Assembly: GCA_944392765.1 (NCBI GenBank)
Contig: CALXXU010000022.1
Span: forward strand, 1 to 36,433
DNA from: an uncultured Anaerobiospirillum sp.
Lineage (GTDB): Bacteria; Pseudomonadota; Gammaproteobacteria; Enterobacterales; Succinivibrionaceae
DNA length: 36,433 bases
Reading direction: 5' to 3'
Shown: positions 1 to 7,124 of the stretch, in pieces
How the letters are laid out: each line of letters starts with the position of its first letter
How positions within the stretch are numbered: the stretch's first letter is position 1
The notes under the pieces: model-generated
What the model saw: only the letters and a program-made list of their open reading frames with translations
The model's database searches: none
Told to the model about the DNA's origin: nothing
Translations under genes and position numbers: made by a program

Positions 1-24
1 CAACACTTATTTTTCTAAGCTCCT

Positions 25-71
25 GCCTGCTTATCCCCACTCTTACGAGTGGGGTGTGCGCAGGCTTCTTT
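25..71 (+). other. Nested hairpin, IS605-end-like or terminator
   Basis: An outer stem GCCTGC/GCAGGC encloses an 8 bp stem CCCCACTC/GAGTGGGG with loop TTAC, followed by TTCTTT. The inner stem and loop closely match the IS200/IS605-type hairpin at the right edge of the window (CCCCTCTC, TTAC, GAGAGGGG), with a compensated base pair. It may therefore be an element end. The T-rich tail also allows a plus-strand terminator for a gene lying left of the window. I cannot decide between the two. Confidence 0.4.
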
Positions 72-540
72 ATCAAAAGACAAGCGCGAATTAGGCGTTA
101 AAACAGAGCGCGCTCGCAGAGCCGCGATAAGAGAAAGCCGCTAAAAAGGTACGAGGTGGGTCGAAGTCTGTACTGCGCGGATAGAAGCGCAGCAAGGCAG
201 GTTGCTAAACTCTGTTGGAGCAAGCGACAGAGGTTAACGTGAAGTGAAGCGTCAGGCATTGAGCGTTGCACTCAGATGCGGTTTTGGGATAGATCTTGAC
301 GTAGCACAACGTTAACTGGGAGCGACCAAACACGTTACCACAGATGTGCTGGTGCTGATGAGCCACTTTAAGACCACAGAGACAAGCCTTAAGACTCGAC
401 CCGACCGTATAGAGCTTAGGATACGCCGTAAAACTTATGAGAAACTTAGGGAAATGCGTCTTTTGTGCAAAAAATGGAAAAAAGCTAAGTTAAGGTTATC
501 CAACAGTCACACGGGTTAGCTGTAACTAACCACGCAGATA
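72..540. other. Intergenic region without a recognisable gene
   Basis: No open frame here looks like a protein. The stretch holds several short hairpins, for example CTCTGT/ACAGAG near 210-233 and TGAG/CTCA near 259-273. The plus strand at 282-294 is TTTTGGGATAGAT, identical to the minus-strand leader of the second porin gene. It could be debris of an insertion element or of a further porin unit, but nothing proves either. Confidence 0.4.
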
Positions 541-565
541 AAATAAAACTGGCTTGCGCCAGTTT
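536..565 (-). terminator. Intrinsic terminator of porin unit 1
   Basis: On the minus strand an 8 bp stem AAACTGGC/GCCAGTTT with a 4 nt loop is followed by TTTTATTTTAT. This is a good Rho-independent terminator and would give the first porin mRNA a 3' UTR of about 470 nt. The same hairpin ends the second porin unit. Confidence 0.75.
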
Positions 566-887
566 GAGCATAGTTCAGCCGCGCCACTAAAACAGGGCCA
601 CCCACCAATAGCAGCGCAATTGCGCCAAGGATGGTCTAAACATAGCTCTGATGCTCAAATCCATCACGGCTCAGGTCAGAACCTAGCTTTGGTCATTTGG
701 GATAGAGAAATCAAGAGCGGGCGCCACGCTGCGCGTGGGTGCTCCTGCGGCAAGCATTCTGAGTGATGCTAAAAGTGTTTAGCCCTGTAAAAGTATTTGC
801 TGTGGCTGCCAAGCAGCCGTTCCAACAAAATCGCCGAACGGGCAGGGCACAGCCCCTGCCCTTTTGAGTTAAGCCTAAATTAGGCTA
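541..887 (-). ncRNA. Structured porin 3' UTR element, copy 1
   Basis: About 340 bp lying downstream of the first porin stop codon on the porin-sense strand. It is repeated at 2311-2669 with substitutions and small indels. It holds several hairpins: a GC-rich one at 840-861, a 6 bp stem with 3 nt loop at 804-818, a stem around CCACGC/GCGTGG near 724-738, and the terminator. The 804-818 stem differs from the other copy by two compensatory pair changes, which supports an RNA structure. On the RNA strand the stretch complementary to 697-707 (TTTGGGATAGA) can pair with the porin leader just upstream of the start codon. A 3' UTR-derived small RNA is my inference; a conserved 3' UTR stabiliser is the alternative. 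Confidence 0.5.
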
Positions 888-1013
888 CTGACAGAGTTTA
901 AAAGTTTTTAACGCACCAAATCGGCATTTGATGGCTTGTATAAGCGGTTTCTTGCACATTCAGTCACATAGGCTTTGTGGCAAATACTTTTAAACTCCAT
1001 CACTACGTACTCT

Positions 1014-2198
1014 TTAGATGTTGTAACGGATACCAACCGAGAAGACATTCTCAGCAGAGTTGTAAACATCATTGGTGAGGTAAGCGAAGTTAGCGCCGCC
1101 GTTCTCATCATCGTCGGAACCAGCGTCGAAGCGAGCCTCAGCCCAAACCTGAACTTGTGGGTTGAAGTTGTAGTTGACGTAAACAGGGATTACCGAAGCC
1201 TCAGCATCGTCAGAGCCGATCTCATACTTCTGGTGGTTGAAACCAGCGCGAACTAATAAACCATTACCAAAGTTGTAGCCTAAAGCAAACTCGTAACCGG
1301 TTACCTTAGCCTCATCAACATCGCCATCAGGATTGGTGTCGATCATGTCGAACTTACGTTGTTGATACTGAGCAGCTACGTAAGGACCGAGATCTAACGA
1401 ACCCCACGATAAACCAACAGCAAATTGGTCGTAGCTATCGTAGTAAACGCCAGCAGCTGCGTTGCCACCTAGGCCATCATCTAAGATGTAGCCGTTGTTA
1501 GGGCTGTTCTTGTAGTCAGCAAACTCGCCACCTAAGTAGCCAGCACGGATAGCGATTGGTCCAAACAGAACATCTGGCGAGGTGTAGCCAGCAGCGATAG
1601 AGTAGCTGTAGTCGATATCAACGGTCTCACCGGCACCATAAGCACCGTCTAATTGCTCGTTGTTCTTGGCAAAAGCGTAGGAAGCGATTAAGTCAACACC
1701 GTAGCCGTTCCACTGGTACTGGACAACACCCTCACGGCGGTCATCGTTACCGCTTAAGCCTTCGCAGCCCCAGTCGTCATAGATATCGGTCTGAGAAATA
1801 GCGTACTTGATAGCTTCCTCAAACTTACCGACCTTGAACTGGCCGAACTGACCGAAGTCAAAGCCCACCCATAAGTAACGAGCATCAAAGCCATCTTCGC
1901 CATCAGGAGCGTTATCGCCGTTGGCCATTTCAAACTCGGCCAAAGCAAAGCCAGCAACATATGGGTTGATTTGCGAACGGAGGTCAAAGCCAAGACGGCC
2001 CGAAGTGTTAATAGAACCTTCCTTGTCATCGCCATTGACAACACCGGAAGCTTCATCGCTGTAGTAAACAGCCTGAACACGACCGTAAACAGCTAACGAG
2101 GTGCCGTCCTTGTCATAAATGGTGGTAGCGGAAGCACTCGAAGCGAAGGAAGTAGCAGCTAAAGCAGCAACAGCTAAAGCTAATAATGACTTCTTCAT
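1014..2198 (-). CDS. Outer-membrane porin 1
   Basis: A 394-residue trimeric-porin-type protein (Gram-negative porin family, OmpC/OmpF-like). It begins with a clear Sec signal peptide (MKKSLLALAVAALAATSFAS, likely cut after SASA), then YDKDGTSLAVYGRVQ as the first strand. Alternating beta strands and acidic Gly/Asp/Asn-rich loops follow. It would form diffusion channels for small hydrophilic solutes. The C-terminus ends RYNI rather than the usual terminal Phe. The ATG lacks a canonical Shine-Dalgarno sequence; the leader GGGATAGATAAAAATT precedes it. The gene is a tandem paralogue of the one at 2682-3893. The first ~85 residues and the last strands are almost identical while the middle loops differ, which suggests gene conversion at the ends and selection for different loops. 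Confidence 0.93.
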   Translation of the reverse strand: MKKSLLALAVAALAATSFASSASATTIYDKDGTSLAVYGRVQAVYYSDEASGVVNGDDKEGSINTSGRLGFDLRSQINPYVAGFALAEFEMANGDNAPDGEDGFDARYLWVGFDFGQFGQFKVGKFEEAIKYAISQTDIYDDWGCEGLSGNDDRREGVVQYQWNGYGVDLIASYAFAKNNEQLDGAYGAGETVDIDYSYSIAAGYTSPDVLFGPIAIRAGYLGGEFADYKNSPNNGYILDDGLGGNAAAGVYYDSYDQFAVGLSWGSLDLGPYVAAQYQQRKFDMIDTNPDGDVDEAKVTGYEFALGYNFGNGLLVRAGFNHQKYEIGSDDAEASVIPVYVNYNFNPQVQVWAEARFDAGSDDDENGGANFAYLTNDVYNSAENVFSVGIRYNI

Positions 2199-2217
2199 AA
2201 TTTTTATCTATCCCAAA
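2199..2217 (-). promoter_or_regulatory. Porin 1 leader / ribosome-binding region
   Basis: The sequence TTTGGGATAGATAAAAATT directly precedes the porin ATG and is nearly identical in the second porin gene. It has no strong Shine-Dalgarno; GGGA, 12 nt from the ATG, is the best match. TTTGGGATAGA is exactly complementary to part of the 3' UTR element of the same transcript. Further upstream a 7 bp hairpin (ACCACAC/GTGTGGT, about 2240-2262) lies in the same leader. Confidence 0.5.
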
Positions 2218-2304
2218 GTTTTTTAGGCAGTACCACACACCAGTAAGCGTGTGGTTCAATATGGGTTGTACACAGGTTACTGTAGTTACCTATAGCTAAC
2301 CCAG

Positions 2305-2335
2305 AAGGAAAAATAAAACTGGCTTGCGCCAGTTT
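2305..2335 (-). terminator. Intrinsic terminator of porin unit 2
   Basis: The same 8 bp stem AAACTGGC/GCCAGTTT with a 4 nt loop as at 536-565, followed on the minus strand by TTTTATTTTTCC. It should end the transcript of the second porin gene just upstream of the promoter region of the first. Confidence 0.75.
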
Positions 2336-2669
2336 GAGAATAGTTGCAACTTGTCGGCAGCGCCACTAATACAGGGCAAACTCCCTGTAGCAGCGCAATT
2401 GCGCCAAGGATGGTCTAAACATACCTCTGATGCTCAATTCCATCCCGTGCTCTGGTCTGAACCTAGCTATTTAAGTTGGGATAGAGAAATCAAGAGCGTG
2501 CGCCACGCCGTGCGTGGGTGCTCATGACGGCAAGCATTCTGAGCAATGCTAAAGGTGTTTAGCCCTGTAAAAGTATTTGCTGTAGCTGTGAAACAGCTGT
2601 TCCAACAAAATCGCCGAAAGTGGCAGGGCTTGCGCCCTGCCCTTTTGAGTCAAGCCTAAACTAGGTTAT
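2311..2669 (-). ncRNA. Structured porin 3' UTR element, copy 2
   Basis: Second copy of the element at 541-887, starting about a dozen bases beyond the stop codon of the upstream porin. Hairpin 2584-2598 is AGCTGT-gaa-ACAGCT where copy 1 has GGCTGC-caa-GCAGCC: two base pairs changed on both sides, so pairing is kept. Hairpin 2622-2641 (GGCAGGGC/GCCCTGCC, loop TTGC) differs from copy 1 mainly in the loop. The minus-strand RNA complementary to 2477-2486 (TTGGGATAGA) can pair with both porin leaders. Read on the plus strand, the 2622-2641 hairpin is followed by CTTTT, so it might also stop antisense transcription. Confidence 0.5.
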
Positions 2670-2681
2670 GCGCTCAAGTAA

Positions 2682-3893
2682 TTAGATGTTGTAACGCAGA
2701 CCAACCGAGAAGACGTTCTCAGCAGCATTGATACCGTTGGTTAACAGAGCAAAGTTGTTGATATCGTTGTCGTCATCGGTACCAGCGTCAAAGCGAGCCT
2801 CAGCCCATACCTGAACTTGTGGGTTGAAGTTGTAGTTGACGTAAACTGGAATTACGGCGGCATCAGTATCTAAGCCATCGATATCGTAGTTTTGGTGATT
2901 ATAACCGGCACGTACTAATAAGCCATTGCCAAAGTTGTAACCAACTGCGAACTCGTAGCCAGACATTTCGATATCACCACTAGCACTTGCAGTCTGTGCA
3001 GCTCCGGTAGTAGGAGTTACAGTTAATGAATAATCAACATCAAAGGTACGTTGCTGATAAACTGCTGCAACATAAGGACCAAGATTTAACGAGCCCCAAG
3101 AAACGCCAATAGCGAACTGGTCATAGCTATCGTAAGCGATAGAACCATTTAAATCAAAGCTTGGAGTAGTAATCTTAGCGGAAGCTACATTTGTGCTATC
3201 GTCATTAGCAAACTCGCCAGTTAAGTAGCCAGCACGAACGGCAATTGGTCCAAACAGGACATCAGGAGAGGTGTAACCTACGGCAATGGAAGCGCTGTAA
3301 TCAAGATCAGCGTTCTCACCTAAGAAATAAGCGCCGTCTAAGTGCTCATTCTGCTTAGCAAAAGCGTAGGAAGCAATAACGTCAACGCCGTAGCCGTTCC
3401 ACTGGTACTGAACAACGCCTTCACGACGGTCATCGTTACCAGCTAAACCTAAGCAGCCCCAGTCGTCATAGATATCGGTCTGAGAAATAGCATACTTAAT
3501 GGCTTCCTCAAACTTACCTACCTTGAACTGGCCATATTGACCGAAGTCGAAGCCGACCCATAAGTAACGGCCGTAGAAATTATCCTCTGCAGCGTTATCA
3601 GGAATATTGTTGCCGTTCGACATCTCGAACTCGGCCTTAGCAAAGCCAGCAACGTAAGGGTTGATTTGCGAACGGAGGTCAAAGCCAAGACGGCCCGAAG
3701 CGTTGATCGAACCTTCCTTGTCATCGCCATTGACAACACCGGAAGCTTCATCGCTGTAGTAAACAGCCTGAACACGACCGTAAACGGCTAACGAGGTGCC
3801 GTCCTTGTCGTAAATGGTGGTAGCGGAAGCGGTCGAAGCGAAGGAAGTAGCAGCTAAAGCAGCAACAGCTAAAGCTAATAAAGACTTCTTCAT
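2682..3893 (-). CDS. Outer-membrane porin 2
   Basis: A 403-residue porin paralogue of the gene at 1014-2198, with the same signal peptide, first strand (YGRVQAVYYSD) and terminal RYNI. The two differ mostly in predicted surface loops, for instance around residues 95-105, 225-245 and 290-315, the last with a Thr/Ala/Ser-rich insertion. It has its own leader, its own long 3' UTR and its own terminator, so the pair are separate transcription units in tandem rather than an operon. Likely a general or anion/cation-selective diffusion pore; substrate preference cannot be read from the sequence. Confidence 0.93.
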   Translation of the reverse strand: MKKSLLALAVAALAATSFASTASATTIYDKDGTSLAVYGRVQAVYYSDEASGVVNGDDKEGSINASGRLGFDLRSQINPYVAGFAKAEFEMSNGNNIPDNAAEDNFYGRYLWVGFDFGQYGQFKVGKFEEAIKYAISQTDIYDDWGCLGLAGNDDRREGVVQYQWNGYGVDVIASYAFAKQNEHLDGAYFLGENADLDYSASIAVGYTSPDVLFGPIAVRAGYLTGEFANDDSTNVASAKITTPSFDLNGSIAYDSYDQFAIGVSWGSLNLGPYVAAVYQQRTFDVDYSLTVTPTTGAAQTASASGDIEMSGYEFAVGYNFGNGLLVRAGYNHQNYDIDGLDTDAAVIPVYVNYNFNPQVQVWAEARFDAGTDDDNDINNFALLTNGINAAENVFSVGLRYNI

Positions 3894-3914
3894 AATTTTT
3901 TATCTATCCCAAAA
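3894..3914 (-). promoter_or_regulatory. Porin 2 leader / ribosome-binding region
   Basis: TTTTGGGATAGATAAAAAAT precedes the ATG and is conserved with the porin 1 leader. Upstream, GCAAACG/CGTTTGC (about 3936-3960) forms a 7 bp hairpin. The GGGATAGA core is complementary to the 3' UTR elements at 697-707 and 2477-2486. Confidence 0.5.
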
Positions 3915-3967
3915 TTCTTTTTTACAAAAGAGAGCGCAAACGGTTCTGTGGTTCGTTTGCAGTGCTA

Positions 3968-3995
3968 AGTGTATCACCTTTGGATGGCTTTTAAA
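3968..3995 (-). promoter_or_regulatory. Possible porin 2 promoter
   Basis: On the minus strand TTTAAA (3995-3990) is 16 bp from TACACT (3973-3968), each matching four of six consensus sigma70 positions, and lies at a sensible distance from the leader hairpin. Weak evidence. Confidence 0.3.
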
Positions 3996-4550
3996 GTGGG
4001 GATCACAAGTGGGCACCATCTTTGGCATCTTGTTGGAACTAGAAAAGGCGCCAAGACTGGCTTGAATATAGGCTTGCAAAAGTTCCCTAGCAACGTAAAA
4101 AAATTTTGCGGCACCTCAAAAGATCGGCGGCAACTTGTACGACAATTACCGCACTTGGGAGGAACTTACGCAACTCAAAACCCGATAAAACCGCTTATTT
4201 ATGGGATTTAAGCCATTTTTGCTAAAGTTCATTGCTGCCAGCAAAAAAAAATTTGAGCCCTCTCACATTGTTCCTACGTTATCGTTTGCGCACAGTGCAC
4301 GCCGCACGCGGTCGTACTCTTAATCGATTTCGCATTCTGACGCCCAATTGCAAGACGTGACATCGTTCTGTCAAGGTCAGACGCGGCCGCTTACCATGTG
4401 GCTCAATGCTCTGCCTTGAGCCAGCTACGCCCCTATCGTGATCACAGCCCTAACTCAAGCAGCGCCCGCCCCTAAGTTGCGCTCCTTTGCGCTACCGGTA
4501 CAAGCTCTAATTCCGACCAGAGGCCTGACTTGCGGCTTAAGGCAGGTCCG
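3996..4550. other. Intergenic region, no gene seen
   Basis: About 550 bp between the porin 2 promoter region and the efflux channel terminator. Short open frames here show no coding character or ribosome-binding site. I see no clear repeat. Confidence 0.5.
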
Positions 4551-4572
4551 AAAAAGGAGGGTCAAGCCCTCC
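4551..4572 (-). terminator. Intrinsic terminator after the efflux channel gene
   Basis: On the minus strand GGAGGG-cttga-CCCTCC is followed by TTTTT, 14 nt after the stop codon of the outer-membrane channel gene. Confidence 0.8.
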
Positions 4573-4586
4573 CGTCTTTAGACCTA

Positions 4587-6482
4587 TTACGCTTCCACTA
4601 ACACCGCACTCTTAGCGCGCTCTTTAGCCTGCTCCAAGATCACCATCGGATCATAGACCGATTGAGCCTCTAGCGTTTGAGCGTTGGCGGAAGCTGGATT
4701 AGCTGGAGTGACAGGCGTATCTGCATCCGGAGCTAAACTCGGCCCTACTTCCGTGCTCACAGATTGACTACTGGGCTGAGTTGAGCCGCTGGCTGCTGCG
4801 ACCGAAACGTTTTGCGGTTGTGGACCCATATTGAGCTGCGGGCCGCCGTTGGACTGCATGAGGCTGTTGGACTGTGCAACGTTATTGGACTGTGGAGCGT
4901 TGTTGGACAGTATGGCGTTGTTGCCTCCCGTCTGTGGTACTGTGTTTGGGGCTGTGGTGGTGAAGCTATCGCCGCCTAAGGCGATCATCAGCATCATGGA
5001 AGCGTTGAGCAGGTCACGCTTGCTGCTTAGGAGCTTGTTTTGCGCTGAACGTAAGGCATCTGAGGCGTCGAGGACTTCGGTTAAGCTTGCCGAGCCATAG
5101 CGGTAGCGCTCTTCATAGCGTCTGAGGTTGGCAGCGGTGAGCTGGTACTCGTCTTGAGTACTAAGCTGCAATTGCTCTTGATAGCTGAGGTCATTGAGAG
5201 CGTCCGATATCTCTTTGACTGCCGTGATAAAGCCATTGACGAAATCTAACTTGGCTTGATCGCGCTCGATCAGGCTACTCTCCTTTTGCAGCGACAGCTC
5301 GTTGTAGTTGAAAAATGGGAAGGTGATAGCGGCCCCTAGACTCCCGATAGGATCTCTGAGAAACTCGACCAAGCTATTGGAAGCCCCGCCCCCTACTGCG
5401 GCATTAAGATTAAAGGTTGGGTAGAAGTTCGCGTTGGCCTCATCGACGCGCGCGTAAGCGGCACGCACGCGGGCTTCATAGGCCATGAGATCAGGGCGCT
5501 GGCTTAACAGAGTGGCCGGTAAGGGCACCTCAATCTGGGGGCAAACAGTGTGCTCTAAAGCCAAGGTCGTAATGTCCTTGCCGACATCTTGGTCGCTGTA
5601 CCAGCCTAAGAGTGTGTTTAAGGCGTTTTTAGCGGCGGTGAGCTCATAGGCGCGTTGATAGACCGTTTGCTCGACGCCCCGATGGTTGACCAAGGCTTGG
5701 TCGTACTCAAGACCATCGGCAGCGCCGCTATCACGCTTGACCCTTACCAGGTTTAAGCGCTGCTGCGAAGCAGTAAGTTGGTCTTGGGCCAGCTGCAAGG
5801 CCTCTTGAGCGTAAGCGTAATTCCAATAGTACTCGCAGGTGCGCTGAATGATCGTCAGGCGCATCGCCTTGTAATCGTAGGCTGTGGCCTTAAAAGACTC
5901 AAAGCTTGCGCGCTCATTGGCCGCCAGGCGTCCAAAGAGGTCTAACTCATAGGCAATACCTAAATTGCCGCTGGCGGAGCGATTAGAGCCCGTGTCTTGC
6001 TCCAAGTTGCGACTGGCACTGGAACTGACCGAGGCACTGACCGTCGGGTGCATATTAGATTTGGCTAATCCAAGCACGACCTCAGCTTGGCGCAAGTTGA
6101 GATAGGCCGTGGTCAGATCGTAGTTATAGGACAGCGCCCGATCCACTAAGGCGGTGAGCTTAGGATCGTTATAGCTTTGGTAAAAGGCAGGGATGAGGCC
6201 CCCTTGGGCCGTGACCTTCGTGCTGTTTGGCCCCAAGGCTGTGGGCATAGCCCCCATAGTGCTGGCAGTTGGCGGCACGATAGTTGAGTTAGGCGCTACC
6301 GGGTCACCTGCGACCTCGGCTAGGCTCGACTCCTTGTTGACCAAACGCCCATAGCCTGAAGGAGCATCAGCGGCGAGCCGTGATTCATACTCAGTTTCAT
6401 TGATACCGCAGGAAGTGAGCAAGAAGCAGCTTAAGCCCAACATGGTTCGGCTAAAACCCTTGTACTTATCAAGATCAACCAT
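4587..6482 (-). CDS. Outer-membrane efflux lipoprotein (NodT/OprM type)
   Basis: A 631-residue outer membrane factor of tripartite efflux systems. The N-terminus is a lipoprotein signal with lipobox LLTSC (Cys25); Gly at +2 predicts outer-membrane sorting. Residues ~95-505 hold the two TolC-like repeats, with family hallmarks such as YDLTTAYLNLRQAE, YELDLFGRL and SQRPDLMAYEARVRAAYARVDEA. The start is fixed by GGAGG six bases before the ATG. Typical family members end near residue 480-510; this one carries an extra ~125-residue low-complexity tail (Asn, Gln, Ser, Pro, Ala) with hexapeptide repeats. Its likely partner is the MacA/MacB pair at 10.8-14.0 kb, an inference from proximity only. Confidence 0.92.
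   Translation of the reverse strand: MVDLDKYKGFSRTMLGLSCFLLTSCGINETEYESRLAADAPSGYGRLVNKESSLAEVAGDPVAPNSTIVPPTASTMGAMPTALGPNSTKVTAQGGLIPAFYQSYNDPKLTALVDRALSYNYDLTTAYLNLRQAEVVLGLAKSNMHPTVSASVSSSASRNLEQDTGSNRSASGNLGIAYELDLFGRLAANERASFESFKATAYDYKAMRLTIIQRTCEYYWNYAYAQEALQLAQDQLTASQQRLNLVRVKRDSGAADGLEYDQALVNHRGVEQTVYQRAYELTAAKNALNTLLGWYSDQDVGKDITTLALEHTVCPQIEVPLPATLLSQRPDLMAYEARVRAAYARVDEANANFYPTFNLNAAVGGGASNSLVEFLRDPIGSLGAAITFPFFNYNELSLQKESSLIERDQAKLDFVNGFITAVKEISDALNDLSYQEQLQLSTQDEYQLTAANLRRYEERYRYGSASLTEVLDASDALRSAQNKLLSSKRDLLNASMMLMIALGGDSFTTTAPNTVPQTGGNNAILSNNAPQSNNVAQSNSLMQSNGGPQLNMGPQPQNVSVAAASGSTQPSSQSVSTEVGPSLAPDADTPVTPANPASANAQTLEAQSVYDPMVILEQAKERAKSAVLVEA
4818..4907 (-). repeat. 18 bp repeats encoding SNxxxQ hexapeptides
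   Basis: Residues 526-555 of the efflux channel read SNNAPQ, SNNVAQ, SNSLMQ, SNGGPQ, LNMGPQ: five six-residue repeats from an 18 bp tandem DNA repeat. The tail would be periplasmic if the usual topology of the family holds. Confidence 0.75.
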
Positions 6483-6874
6483 TACTCACCTCCATTTAGA
6501 TTTGGACCTGAGCTCATTATCACCAAGGGCCCTTAGCCTGAGCTTAGCCAGTCTTGCTCTAAGCCAGATCCCGATTGGACCACACTGAGAACACAGCTCA
6601 ACCTCAAGCGTGCATAGCATTTTACTCAGGCACGACTTAGCTTTTAGCGCGCAGCGTAGAGTCCATTAATGAACGCATAAGCCAACAAGTCCGACTCTTT
6701 AGGTGTTGGTTCAGTCCAGCGGCCTACATCTCAAATGGTTCAAAACTGCCGGATTTATTTGCTGCTGCGTTCCTAAGCTCGGAACCGCGCATTCCTCGAC
6801 GCAGAGCCTCTTAGCTAGGGGCCGCATTGAGCTCAAACGCTCAAGTACGTCGGCCATGGCGCCTACGGCACAGA
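6483..6874. other. Intergenic region, no gene seen
   Basis: Contains the ribosome-binding site and presumably the promoter of the efflux channel gene (transcribed leftwards). No convincing coding frame. Confidence 0.45.
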
Positions 6875-7100
6875 GGTGCTCAGGCTCTTAGGCCACTGAG
6901 CTTGGGCACTGAGCTGCTTAGTAGCGTGCGGCCGCTGAACTCGGGCACGGAACCCCCAGTAATGAGCGACTGCTGAGCTTGGCACATGGCTGCTCAGTAG
7001 CGTGGGGGCGCTGAGCTTGGAACGGGCTGCTCAGGCGCTGGGCCCACTGAGCTTAAGTACGGGGTGCTTAGGCGCTGGTGGTGCTGAGCTTGGGCGCATG
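6875..7100. repeat. 37-38 bp degenerate tandem repeat array, six units
   Basis: Units begin at 6875, 6913, 6951, 6989, 7026 and 7063. The consensus is roughly GCTGCTCAGTAGCGTG followed by a GC stretch, CTGAGCTTGG and ACGG. Units differ at many positions but keep the length and the CTGAGCTT core. The array is not in a plausible reading frame and sits downstream of rmlD. Confidence 0.7.
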
Positions 7101-7124
7101 AGTGTGTTCGGGCTGTTGGGTCCT

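Noticed and set aside
554-766. Plus-strand open frames in the porin 3' UTR copies (also 2324-2527)
   Set aside because: They are antisense to a structured repeat, have no ribosome-binding site, and the two copies differ by indels that change the peptide freely.
3814-4211. Two short plus-strand frames over the porin 2 start and upstream region
   Set aside because: One overlaps the porin signal peptide on the opposite strand; neither has a ribosome-binding site or protein-like composition.
6703-6891. Short plus-strand frame next to the 37-38 bp array
   Set aside because: No ribosome-binding site; runs into non-coding repeats.
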